Below, one piece after another: positions 8,286 through 16,352 of a stretch of DNA of 64,000 bases (position 1 is the first letter of the stretch; each line of letters starts with the position of its first letter). The notes under the pieces were generated by a model. That model worked only from the letters and a program-made list of their open reading frames with translations. It did no database searches and was not told where the DNA came from. The stretch comes from Pseudomonas sp. UBA6562. GTDB taxonomy: Bacteria; Pseudomonadota; Gammaproteobacteria; Pseudomonadales; Pseudomonadaceae. The stretch lies in contig NZ_DJJS01000007.1 in assembly GCF_002434265.1 (NCBI RefSeq), positions 78,806 to 142,805 of the forward strand. Direction: 5' to 3'. The position numbers were made by a program, and so were the translations under genes.

Positions 8286-8313
8286 ATGGTATACCATAAT
8301 ATTTGTTGTGCAA
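8286..8313 (-). promoter_or_regulatory. Promoter with palindromic GntR operator for the DUF1185-to-GntR operon
   Basis: The perfect 12-base palindrome ATGGTATACCAT occupies 8286-8297. On the minus strand a -35 TTGCAC (8308-8313) lies 16 bases from a -10 TACCAT (8286-8291), which is half of the palindrome. A bound regulator would therefore block RNA polymerase. The same arrangement recurs at 10155-10182. Confidence 0.7.
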
Positions 8314-8405
8314 GTGCTCACGCCAAATTTCCAGGGTGCTGTAGACCAAAGGAGCGCTGGTGCGGTATTCACCACGCGTTCTGTACTGCTTACTGGGCTG
8401 GCAGT

Positions 8406-8450
8406 TAAAAAAAAGCCCGCGCCGGGACCGTCGGTCTCCAGGGCGGGCGC
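8406..8450 (-). terminator. Terminator of the flavin reductase-monooxygenase operon
   Basis: Read on the minus strand, GCCCGCCC pairs with GGCGCGGGC around a loop that itself can pair (GAGACCGACGGTC), followed by eight T. It lies just after the monooxygenase stop codon. Confidence 0.7.
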
Positions 8451-8478
8451 GTCCTGCACTCAGTCAGGCAATGGGAAT

Positions 8479-9522
8479 TCAGGCGAAGGCGGGCACCACT
8501 TCCTTGATGAACAGCTCGAGGGATTTCTTCTTCTCGGCGTGCGGCAGGCTGTTGTCACACCAGAAGCTGAATTCGTCGACGCCCAGTTCCTGGTAGTACT
8601 TGATGCGCGCGATGATCTCTTCGGGCGTGCCGATCATGGTGTTCTTGCGGATGTTGTCCAAGGCGAAGGCCGGCACTTCGGCGAACTTGGATTCCGGGCT
8701 CGGCTCGAGGAAACCATTGACCGGTGTGGTCTTGTTGCCGAACCAGGCATCGAAGGTGCGGTAGAAGCGCGAGATCGCCTCGGCTCCGACTTTCCAGCCC
8801 TCGGGTTCTTCGGGGCTGTGCACGTGGGTGTGGCGCAGCACCATCAGTTGTGGGCGTGGCACGTCCGGGTTGTTGTCGAGCGCGGCCTGGAACTTGTTCT
8901 TCAGGTCCAGCACTTCCTCGTCGCCCTTCATGAGTGGGGTGACCATGACGTTGCAGCCGTTGGCCACCGCGAAGTTATGCGAGTCCGGGTCGCGCGCGGC
9001 GATCCACATCGGCGGCATGGCGGCCTGCACGGGCTTGGGCACGCTGGTGGAGGTCGGGAACTTGTACACCTCGCCTTCGAAGGCGTAGTCGCCTTCCCAC
9101 AGCTTGCGCACCACCGGAACCATTTCGCGCAGTGCCTTGCCGCCGTCGGTGGCCGGCATGCCATTGGCCATACGGTCGAACTCGAACTGGTAGGCGCCGC
9201 GGGCCAGGCCTACTTCCATGCGGCCGTTGCTGATCACGTCGAGCAGGGCGCATTCGCCGGCCACACGGATCGGGTTCCAGAAGGGCGCGATGATGGTGCC
9301 GGCGCCCAGGTGGATGGTTTCGGTGCGCGCGGCCAGGTAGGCCAGTAGCGGCATGGGGCTGGGCGAGATGGTGTATTCCATAGCGTGGTGTTCGCCGATC
9401 CATACCGTGCTGAAACCGCCTTTTTCGGCCATCAGGGTCAGTTCGGTGAGGTCTTCGAACAGCTGGCGGTGGCTGACCTGGTCATCCCAACGTTCCATGT
9501 GCACGAACAGCGAAAATTTCAT
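8479..9522 (-). CDS. Luciferase-like (LLM class) flavin-dependent monooxygenase
   Basis: A 347-residue bacterial-luciferase-fold enzyme. Family features are MKFSLFVHMERW at the N-terminus, WIGEHHAMEY near residue 46, LGAGTIIAPFWNPIRVAGE, and RGAYQFEFDRMAN. The enzyme is the oxygenase half of a two-component system that receives reduced flavin from a separate reductase, here encoded just upstream in the same operon. Relatives open N-heterocycles (RutA on uracil, PyrA on pyridine), chelators and sulfonates. It is not close to RutA itself. It should catalyse the committing oxygenation step of this cluster. A GAGGAA ribosome site precedes it. Confidence 0.85.
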   Translation of the reverse strand: MKFSLFVHMERWDDQVSHRQLFEDLTELTLMAEKGGFSTVWIGEHHAMEYTISPSPMPLLAYLAARTETIHLGAGTIIAPFWNPIRVAGECALLDVISNGRMEVGLARGAYQFEFDRMANGMPATDGGKALREMVPVVRKLWEGDYAFEGEVYKFPTSTSVPKPVQAAMPPMWIAARDPDSHNFAVANGCNVMVTPLMKGDEEVLDLKNKFQAALDNNPDVPRPQLMVLRHTHVHSPEEPEGWKVGAEAISRFYRTFDAWFGNKTTPVNGFLEPSPESKFAEVPAFALDNIRKNTMIGTPEEIIARIKYYQELGVDEFSFWCDNSLPHAEKKKSLELFIKEVVPAFA

Positions 9523-9614
9523 GGGGCATTCCTCGACGCGTGAAAGGTGTCGTCTGCCGGGCAGACGCCGTGTAGCTCGACGGGCGCGTCGGCGCCCGTG
9601 CGGTAATCAGGAAG

Positions 9615-10100
9615 TCAGACTAGGGACGGCAGGCTGGCCATCTTGCCGCGGCAATACACCATCGGCTGGGCGGCCTGCTCTGGCACGATCAGGTTCAGCA
9701 CCTTGCCGACCATGATGGCGTGGTCGCCACCTTCGTACTCACGCCACAGTTCGCACTCGATGACGGCGGTGGCGCCGGCCAGGATGGGGTTGCCCAGCGC
9801 GCTCAAGGTCCACTCGATGCCGGCGGCCTTGTCCTTGCCTTTGCGTGCGAAGGCATAGGCTTCGGCCTGTTGCCCGCCGGAGAGCAGGTGGATGGCGAAG
9901 CGCTTCTGCTGGATCAGCACCGGGTAGGATTCGGAAGTGTAGTTGGGGCAGAACAGCACCAGCGGCGGCTCCATCGACAGCGAGGAAAACGCGCTGGCGG
10001 TCAGGCCGACGATCGCGCCGTCGTCATCGAGGGTGGTGATGACGGTGACGCCGGAAGGGAAGGAACCCATGACGTTTTTATACACGGTTGCGTCGATCAT
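9615..10100 (-). CDS. Flavin reductase of a two-component monooxygenase (copy 2)
   Basis: A 161-residue paralogue of the reductase at 4780-5265, identical in length and in most conserved blocks (MGSFPSGVTV, LTASAFSSLS, LFCPNY, GGDHAIMVG). It precedes the luciferase-like monooxygenase by 92 bases on the same strand, so it is the natural partner supplying FMNH2 or FADH2. Why the cluster keeps a second reductase in its other operon is unclear. The promoter with the shared operator lies immediately upstream. Confidence 0.87.
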   Translation of the reverse strand: MIDATVYKNVMGSFPSGVTVITTLDDDGAIVGLTASAFSSLSMEPPLVLFCPNYTSESYPVLIQQKRFAIHLLSGGQQAEAYAFARKGKDKAAGIEWTLSALGNPILAGATAVIECELWREYEGGDHAIMVGKVLNLIVPEQAAQPMVYCRGKMASLPSLV

Positions 10101-10154
10101 GACGGAGTCCTCGAAGGGAGAGCGGTAGGCCGCTTTTTATCGTTGATGTGTCTG

Positions 10155-10182
10155 ATGGTATACCGTAATACCTAATTTGCAA
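10155..10182 (-). promoter_or_regulatory. Promoter with GntR operator for the flavin reductase-monooxygenase operon
   Basis: ATGGTATACCGT (10155-10166) differs by one base from the palindrome at 8286, and the flanking bases (TGTCTG before, AATA after) are also shared. On the minus strand -35 TTGCAA (10177-10182), 16-base spacer, -10 TACCAT (10155-10160) gives the same geometry as at 8286. Confidence 0.7.
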
Positions 10183-10315
10183 GCACAAATTTCTGGCTGC
10201 AAAAAAACACGATAGGCGGCTGTAGGCCACGTTTCATGGGGCCTCTAGCGAATTTCCACGGAATAGGTCGGACAGCTGAAACGTATCAGTTAGCGAATTT
10301 TCCTACGGAGCAGAG

Positions 10316-10343
10316 TTGTCAAAAAGTTGGAATACCATAATAT
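10316..10343 (+). promoter_or_regulatory. Promoter with GntR operator for the NCS1 permease
   Basis: -35 TTGTCA (10316-10321), 16-base spacer, -10 TAATAT (10338-10343). The spacer contains TTGGAATACCAT (10327-10338), a one-mismatch version of the operator found at the two minus-strand promoters. Here the operator sits between -35 and -10 rather than over the -10. Confidence 0.65.
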
Positions 10344-10414
10344 GGTCTTCAGCTGAGAGGCCGCCCCGATGCGGTTTCCTACAACGATAAAAACGACCTC
10401 CGAGCTCAAATCCT

Positions 10415-11827
10415 ATGTCCCAGCCGTCTTCGCAAAAGCAGTTTGTCGAAAACCACACGGTCGATTACGTTCCACCCGCCGAACGCCATGGGAAGGCGCG
10501 CGACCTGTTCACGCTCTGGTTCAGCACCAACATCGCGCCGCTGCCCATCGTCACCGGCGCCATGGTCGTGCAGGTGTTCCACCTGAACCTGCTCTGGGGG
10601 CTGATCGCCATCGCCCTGGGCCACTTGCTCGGCGGGGTGGTGATCGCCCTGGCCTCGGCCCAGGGGCCGCAGCTGGGCATTCCGCAGATGGTGCAAAGCC
10701 GCGGTCAGTTCGGACGCTACGGCGCGTTGCTGATCGTGTTCTTCACCGCCCTCATCTACGTTGGCTTCTTCATTTCCAACATCGTGCTGGCCGGCAAGTC
10801 GATCCACGGCATTGCTCCGAGCGTGCCGATGCCGACCGCCATCGTCATTGGCGCCCTGAGCGCTACGGCCATCGGTGTCATCGGCTACCGCTTCATCCAT
10901 AGCCTTAACCGCATCGGCACTTGGGTGATGGGTTCGGCACTGTTGGCCGGCTTCATCATGATGTTCGTCCAGGACCTGCCCGCCGACTTCTTCAGTCGCG
11001 GTGCCTTCAACCTGTCGGGCTTCATCGCCACCGTGTCGCTGGGCACCATCTGGCAGATCAGCTTCTCGCCCTATACCTCCGACTATTCGCGCTACCTGCC
11101 GCGTGAAGTGGGCATCGCCAAGCCGTTCTGGGCCACTTACTTCGGCGCCACCCTCGGCACCATCCTGTGCTTCAGCTTCGGCGCGGTCGCCGTGCTGTGC
11201 GTGCCGGAAGGCACCGACGCCATGGACGCGGTGAAGCAGGCCACCGGCTGGCTGGGCCCGATCCTGATGGTGCTGTTCTTGCTCAACATCATCAGCCACA
11301 ACGCCCTCAACCTGTACGGCGCAGTACTGTCGATCGTGACCGCGATCCAGACCTTCTTCGCCAACTGGACGCCGAGCATCAAGCTGCGCGTGATCCTGGC
11401 TTCGGTGATCCTGCTGGCCTGCGGCACTGTGGCGCTGAATGCGTCGGCCGACTTCATCGGCCAGTTCATCGGCTTGATCCTGGCGCTGTTGCTGGTGCTG
11501 GTGCCTTGGGCGTCGATCAACCTGATCGACTTCTATCTGATCAAGAAGGGCCAGTACGACATCGCTTCGATCTTCAACGCCGACGGTGGCATCTATGGCC
11601 GCTTCAACCCTCACGCGATCATCGCCTACGCCTGCGGCATCCTCGTACAGCTGCCGTTCGCCAACACGTCGCTGTACGTCGGGCCGTACTCGAACATCGT
11701 CGAGGGTGCCGACCTGTCGTGGGTGTTCGGCCTGCTGGTGACGGCGCCGCTGTACTACTGCCTGGCGACCCGGCGCAAGCACGGTCAGGGCGCCAAGGCT
11801 GCGCGGGCGGTGCCAGTCAACCACTGA
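10415..11827 (+). CDS. NCS1-family cytosine/purine/allantoin-type permease
   Basis: A 470-residue inner-membrane transporter with about twelve hydrophobic helices and the CodB-like start of the NCS1 family (LFTLWFSTNIAPLPIVTGAMV, later GGVVIALASAQGPQLGIPQM). NCS1 proteins import nucleobases, hydantoins, allantoin or related small N-heterocycles with H+ or Na+. It is transcribed divergently from the monooxygenase operon under the same operator. It is therefore the likely uptake system for the cluster's substrate, and the best clue that this substrate is a nitrogen heterocycle or cyclic amide. It ends at a strong terminator. Confidence 0.9.
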   Translation: MSQPSSQKQFVENHTVDYVPPAERHGKARDLFTLWFSTNIAPLPIVTGAMVVQVFHLNLLWGLIAIALGHLLGGVVIALASAQGPQLGIPQMVQSRGQFGRYGALLIVFFTALIYVGFFISNIVLAGKSIHGIAPSVPMPTAIVIGALSATAIGVIGYRFIHSLNRIGTWVMGSALLAGFIMMFVQDLPADFFSRGAFNLSGFIATVSLGTIWQISFSPYTSDYSRYLPREVGIAKPFWATYFGATLGTILCFSFGAVAVLCVPEGTDAMDAVKQATGWLGPILMVLFLLNIISHNALNLYGAVLSIVTAIQTFFANWTPSIKLRVILASVILLACGTVALNASADFIGQFIGLILALLLVLVPWASINLIDFYLIKKGQYDIASIFNADGGIYGRFNPHAIIAYACGILVQLPFANTSLYVGPYSNIVEGADLSWVFGLLVTAPLYYCLATRRKHGQGAKAARAVPVNH

Positions 11828-11845
11828 GTGGAGTGATGCCGTTGT

Positions 11846-11880
11846 ACGACGAAGGGCCGCCGATGCGGCCCTTTGTCGTT
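11846..11880 (+). terminator. Terminator after the NCS1 permease
   Basis: A 15-base-pair stem (ACGACGAAGGGCCGC with GCGGCCCTTTGTCGT, one G-T wobble) around CGAT. The T tract is short, but the stem is very stable and it lies 18 bases after the stop codon. Confidence 0.65.
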
Positions 11881-11991
11881 ATCGAGGCACTATCAGGAAG
11901 ATGCTCACCGCATAAGTGGCGCCCGCTTGCATCGCCGGGCTCAGCGCCGCGATCGTCAGGCGAGCGGTGCATGCCCATAGCGCCGTCGCCT

Positions 11992-13617
11992 TTAGAGCTT
12001 GAACTGCGCCACCAGGCCATTGAGGTCCACCGCCAGGCGCGACAGGTCCTGCGCCGCCGCGCTGGTCTGATTGGCGCCGGCCGAGGTCTGCATGGCCAGG
12101 TCGCGAATGTTGACCAGGTTGCGATCCACCTCGCGCGCCACCTGCGCCTGTTCCTCCGAGGCGCTGGCGATCACCAGGTTGCGCTGGTTGATCGAAGCGA
12201 TGGCTTCGGCGATCACCTCCAGTGCCTGACCGGCGCCCTGGGCCACACTCAGGGTGCCGTTGGCGCGCCCCTGGCTGGTCTGCATGGCGCTGACCGCACG
12301 GCCAGTGCCGGTCTGGATGCCGGCGATCATTTCTTCGATCTCTTCGGTCGACTGCTGAGTGCGGTGGGCCAGGGCCCGGACCTCGTCGGCCACCACCGCG
12401 AAACCGCGCCCGGCTTCCCCGGCACGCGCCGCTTCGATGGCGGCGTTGAGCGCCAGGAGATTGGTTTGCCCGGCGATCGCGCCGATCACGTCCAGTACCC
12501 GGCTGATGTCGTTGGCATGGCTGGCCAACTGTTCGATCTCCTGGGCAGTGCTGGCTACGTCGCTGACCAGATGCTCGATGGAAACCAGCGCCTGGTTGAC
12601 CTGCTGGCGGCCGTCGCGGGTGTTCTGGTCGGCACCCTTGGAGGCGTCGGCGGTGCTCACGGCGTTGCTCGCCACTTCCTCGACCGCAGCGGTCATCTGA
12701 TTCACCGCAGTGGCGGCCTGGTCGATCTCGGCGCTCTGCTGGTGCAGCCCGCGGCTGGTGTCTTCGGTGACCGTGTGCAGCTCTTCGGAGGCAGACGCCA
12801 GTTGGTCGGAAGAGGCGGCGATCTTGCGCAAGGTGTCGCGCAGGTTCTGCTGCATGTCGGCCAAGGCGCGCAGCAGCAAGGCCGGCTCGTCTCGGCCTTT
12901 GATGGCAATGCTGTGTGTCAGGTCGCCGGTCGCCACACGTTCGGCCACCGTCACGGCCTCGGCCAGGGGCACGACGATGCTGCGGGTGAGGAGGGTGGCG
13001 ATGGCGGCCAGCGCGAGCAGGATCACCCCCAACGCCACGACGATCACCGTGAACGCTTGGTCGGCGACATCGCTGGACGCTTGCGACGCGTTCCGCGCGC
13101 CATCGTTGTTGAACCGCATCAGTGCGCCGAGCGCGGTCATCATCGCATCGGCATCGGCCGCCAATGGGCCGGTGACCTGCGCTTTGGCCTGGGCTGTCTG
13201 GCCATTGGCGATCTGCTGCAGCACCTGCGCCTTGCCTTCGCGGTAGCGTTGCCAGGCGCTGTCGAACGCGGCGAACAGCACGCTGTCCTGTTCTTCCACG
13301 ATGGTTTGGCGGTAATCCTCGATGCGTACCAGCAATTGCTTGTCGAGCGTCTGCATCGTGGCCAGGTTGCGCTGACGCAGATCGGCGGCATCGTCGAGCA
13401 GCGTGCGTAGGGTCAGGGCGCGGGCTCGGCCGATGCCGGTACCAACGTCGCTCAGGGCAGAAATAGCCGGTAGCCAAGTGATGCGAATGTCATCGGTGGC
13501 GGTGTCCATCTGCCGGGTCTCGTACAGGGCGAGCAGGCCCATCGTCAGTACCAGGGCGCCTAGGAGGGCGAACATGCTGGCGGCCCGTCTACCGATCTTC
13601 ATATTGCGAAACTGCAT
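11992..13617 (-). CDS. Methyl-accepting chemotaxis protein with four-helix-bundle sensor
   Basis: A 541-residue chemoreceptor. Transmembrane helix 1 spans about residues 12-32, a periplasmic helical sensor domain about 33-188 (4HB_MCP type by length and composition), helix 2 about 189-211, then a HAMP domain. The cytoplasmic signalling hairpin has the invariant tip NLLALNAAIEAARAGE followed by GRGFAVVADEVRALA. There is no CheR-binding pentapeptide at the C-terminus. AGGAG lies 7 bases before the ATG. The ligand is unknown. It lies just past the NCS1 permease terminator, so a link to sensing that substrate is possible but unproven. Confidence 0.9.
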   Translation of the reverse strand: MQFRNMKIGRRAASMFALLGALVLTMGLLALYETRQMDTATDDIRITWLPAISALSDVGTGIGRARALTLRTLLDDAADLRQRNLATMQTLDKQLLVRIEDYRQTIVEEQDSVLFAAFDSAWQRYREGKAQVLQQIANGQTAQAKAQVTGPLAADADAMMTALGALMRFNNDGARNASQASSDVADQAFTVIVVALGVILLALAAIATLLTRSIVVPLAEAVTVAERVATGDLTHSIAIKGRDEPALLLRALADMQQNLRDTLRKIAASSDQLASASEELHTVTEDTSRGLHQQSAEIDQAATAVNQMTAAVEEVASNAVSTADASKGADQNTRDGRQQVNQALVSIEHLVSDVASTAQEIEQLASHANDISRVLDVIGAIAGQTNLLALNAAIEAARAGEAGRGFAVVADEVRALAHRTQQSTEEIEEMIAGIQTGTGRAVSAMQTSQGRANGTLSVAQGAGQALEVIAEAIASINQRNLVIASASEEQAQVAREVDRNLVNIRDLAMQTSAGANQTSAAAQDLSRLAVDLNGLVAQFKL

Positions 13618-13949
13618 GGGTTGCTCCTGAACGTTGGCGGCACGTCGCCAAAGCGTGGTGTGAGCGGCTACCCAAGGCCAGGCTCCGGAGACATGCGCAG
13701 TAGGGCAAGGTGATCCTTACCTTCCGGGTATTTCGAGAAAATGATTACATAACGCCACTATGGTAAATAGCGCTAGATCGCGGGTTCCAGGGCTTTTGGC
13801 GGGTTTTGCAGAGTGGTTGGCAATAAACTTTCGCCGAGGCAACAGGCAGGGTTGCGCCAGGGCTTGGAGCGGAGGGAAAGCGGGTCGTACCCATCCGTCC
13901 CGGGCTTAGGTAGGATGGGCGCCTTCATTTCAGCATTCTCGAGGACACC

Positions 13950-14969
13950 GTGGATTTTCTTGCCGAGTACGCAAGCTTTCTCGCTAAGACCGCGACCGTG
14001 GTCATTGCATTGCTGGTCGTGTTGTCAGCCTTCGTCGGCCTGCGCGGCAAAGGCCGGCGCAGTGCCAGTGGGCAGTTGCAGGTCACACGCCTGAACGACT
14101 TCTACAAAGAACTGCGCGAGCGGCTCGAATCCGGGCTGCTGGACAAAGCCCAGCTCAAGGCGCTGCGCAAACAGCAGGCGAAAGCCGAAAAACGTTCGCG
14201 CAAGGACAAGGCCGCCGACAAGCAGCGCGTGTTCGTGCTGGATTTCGACGGCGACATCAAGGCCTCCGCCACGCAAAGCCTGCGCAACGAAATCACCGCC
14301 TTGCTCACCTTGGCCACGCCCCAGGACGAAGTGGTGCTGCGTCTGGAAAGCGGGGGCGGGCTGGTGCACAGCTACGGCTTGGCCGCCTCGCAATTGGCGC
14401 GCATTCGCCAGGCCGGCATTCCCTTGACCGTGTGCATCGACAAAGTGGCCGCCAGCGGTGGCTACATGATGGCCTGCATCGGCGAGAAGATCGTCAGCGC
14501 ACCGTTCGCCGTGATCGGCTCGATCGGCGTGGTGGCGCAGGTGCCCAACGTCAATCGCCTGCTGAAGAAGCATGACATCGACGTCGAAGTGCTCACCGCC
14601 GGCGAATACAAGCGCACCCTGACGGTACTGGGCGAAAACACCGAGAAGGGCCGGGAGAAATTCCAGGAAGACCTCGACATCACCCATGAGCTGTTCAAGA
14701 ACTTCGTGACTCAATACCGCCCGCAGTTGCACATCGACGAAGTGGCTACGGGCGAGGTGTGGCTGGGTGTGGCGGCGTTGAACCGGCAGTTGGTCGACGA
14801 ACTGGGCACCAGCGACGAATACCTGAGCACCCGGGCCCGTCAGGCGCAGTTGTTCCAGCTGCACTTCGCCGAGCGCAAGAGCCTGTCCGAGCGCATCGGT
14901 ATGACGGCGAGCGGGGCGGTGGAAAGCGGTTTCGTCAGCCTCTGGAGCAAGCTGGGCCGGTGGCGTTAA
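13950..14969 (+). CDS. sohB: SohB inner-membrane serine protease
   Basis: A 339-residue S49 peptidase. One N-terminal membrane helix (about 14-31) is followed by a charged linker rich in Lys and Arg (about 65-93) and the protease domain. The Ser/Lys dyad is visible as Ser169 in KVAASGGYMMA and Lys221 in AGEYKRTLT; the 52-residue separation is that of E. coli SohB. It should cleave membrane-associated peptides at the periplasmic face. The gene stands alone. The 331 bases between it and the chemoreceptor start hold only the two divergent upstream regions; no further gene is seen there. Confidence 0.92.
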   Translation: MDFLAEYASFLAKTATVVIALLVVLSAFVGLRGKGRRSASGQLQVTRLNDFYKELRERLESGLLDKAQLKALRKQQAKAEKRSRKDKAADKQRVFVLDFDGDIKASATQSLRNEITALLTLATPQDEVVLRLESGGGLVHSYGLAASQLARIRQAGIPLTVCIDKVAASGGYMMACIGEKIVSAPFAVIGSIGVVAQVPNVNRLLKKHDIDVEVLTAGEYKRTLTVLGENTEKGREKFQEDLDITHELFKNFVTQYRPQLHIDEVATGEVWLGVAALNRQLVDELGTSDEYLSTRARQAQLFQLHFAERKSLSERIGMTASGAVESGFVSLWSKLGRWR

Positions 14970-15119
14970 CACCTTGAGTGGCTTGGAAATTTTTTCACGG
15001 GTGGGGTTGCAAGGTCTGGGGAATGCGGACATAATGGCCCCCATCGAAACGCAAACAGCTTGAAAAAGTCGTTTAGTTTCAAGGAGATAGCGAAGTTGTA
15101 TGCTAACTCCGAACTTTGA

Positions 15120-15193
15120 GGCCGAGTAGCAAAGTGGTTATGCTCCGGATTGCAAATCCGTCTACGCCGGTTCGATTCCGACCTCGGCCTCCA
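15120..15193 (+). tRNA. tRNA-Cys(GCA)
   Basis: A 74-base tRNA with acceptor stem GGCCGAG/CTCGGCC, anticodon loop TTGCAAA (anticodon GCA), T-arm GGTTCGATTCC and encoded CCA. A single-gene unit followed by a terminator. Confidence 0.96.
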
Positions 15194-15198
15194 TATTC

Positions 15199-15237
15199 GA
15201 AAGCCCCGCAGACTCTGGTCTGCGGGGCTTTTCTTTG
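15199..15237 (+). terminator. Terminator after tRNA-Cys
   Basis: AAGCCCCGCAGAC pairs with GTCTGCGGGGCTT around TCTG, followed by TTCTTT. Confidence 0.85.
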
Positions 15238-15313
15238 TGTGCGATAAAATCCATCGTTTCCGCATCAAAAGCATCGCTCCTTCAATAGCCTCTCACAGGG
15301 GGTGGTCGAAGGC

Positions 15314-16024
15314 TCAGCGCTCGTAATAAAACTTCACAGGCATCGCATAATCTCGCCCCCGCTCCGAACACCATTCCGGAAAGCTGCCCGTGGGCGCTTG
15401 CAAAAAGGCTTTCCAATCCGCGACAAGGTGCTCGAAATACCGCACTTCATCGCGCAGGTGGTCCAACGCTTCAGGATCGGCTGCCTCCGCTATCAGGCCT
15501 TTGGCCCGCTCCAGCGCCAAGATGGCTTCTTCAGGGCTACCCAGGAAAACAGATTCGTCCAGATGATGGGTGGCGTGGTCTACCCATCCCAATGCGAAGT
15601 CGATCAGAATCTTGCGTACGGGCAGATCCTCAGGACAGGCAGACAGTGCTCGGGTGAGCAGTTCAGCATCGCGATCGAGCATCCCGAGCCACCGAACAGG
15701 TAGGCTTGCCTCGGCATCGTCTTCCATCCAGTCCTGTAAGGTAGGCCGCAAAAACCGAGCGACCAGTGGCTGGGTCAGAAACTGGTGTGCCCCTGAAGTG
15801 CGCATATTGGCCTCCAGGATTTCGATGGCTGCGCCGCGTGCGATGGCGTTATCGAACGAGCGTGAGGCTGCCAGGAACCGCTCCAGCTCGGCAAATGCCT
15901 GGCGGCGCAGCCCTTGCTCCCGATACCGGCAATAGCTCGCCAGTGCCTTCAGCTCAGGATGTGCCTGCAGGCTGTCCGCGACGGCCAGCAGTCCTTGAAA
16001 ATTAGTCTTGTTCCAGTAATGCAT
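15314..16024 (-). CDS. Conserved hypothetical protein
   Basis: A 236-residue cytosolic protein of unknown function, starting at the ATG at 16024 (MHYWNKTNF) behind GGGGCG; a GTG start 48 bases earlier is possible. It is rich in Leu, Glu and Ala and looks mostly helical, with no signal peptide or transmembrane segment. The internal pattern (PELKALASYCRYREQGLRRQAFAEL, then DHLRDEVRYFEHLVADW) suggests a repeat-like helical scaffold. Short proteins of this sort in Pseudomonas often sit near polymorphic-toxin loci as immunity-type genes, but nothing here shows that. It is convergent with tRNA-Cys. Confidence 0.6.
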   Translation of the reverse strand: MHYWNKTNFQGLLAVADSLQAHPELKALASYCRYREQGLRRQAFAELERFLAASRSFDNAIARGAAIEILEANMRTSGAHQFLTQPLVARFLRPTLQDWMEDDAEASLPVRWLGMLDRDAELLTRALSACPEDLPVRKILIDFALGWVDHATHHLDESVFLGSPEEAILALERAKGLIAEAADPEALDHLRDEVRYFEHLVADWKAFLQAPTGSFPEWCSERGRDYAMPVKFYYER

Positions 16025-16352
16025 GCTGGTACGCCCCGCGACCGCTCGTTGAATGTCTACGCTACCCAGCACTTGAGCCTGTGTGGTGGGCGCGGCATAG
16101 CGTGGCCGATGTAGTGGGCAATGTCATCAGGCGATCCATCGGACTTGCCTGTTCAGGGCATGGGGCTGTTCAAACTCGCTGTAATCCGGCTTGGCGCAAC
16201 ACTTTGTTTATCCTCCGGCAGGCTGGCTGCCGCTCGAACACGAAAGCCGAACCCATCCATTCATACCGACTCAACCCCCACCCTAGACACCCCGCGTCGA
16301 ACTTGCCGCACCGCCCCCCAGTCACATCGTTAACCTTATCGCGGAGGCACTT

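Noticed and set aside
10406..11824. A 472-codon open frame antisense to the NCS1 permease
   Set aside because: High-GC shadow of the permease gene: its composition is His/Gln/Arg/Ala-rich without any membrane or domain pattern, and it has no ribosome site.
3450..11827. Naming the catabolic cluster as a rut (uracil) operon
   Set aside because: The monooxygenase is not RutA-like in sequence, rutB, rutC and rutE equivalents are missing, and the permease is NCS1 rather than the NCS2 type of RutG.
11167..13410. A 747-codon plus-strand frame across the permease end and the chemoreceptor
   Set aside because: It spans a strong terminator and two real genes in other frames, and reads as low-complexity Arg/Gly/His sequence, typical of GC-rich artefacts.
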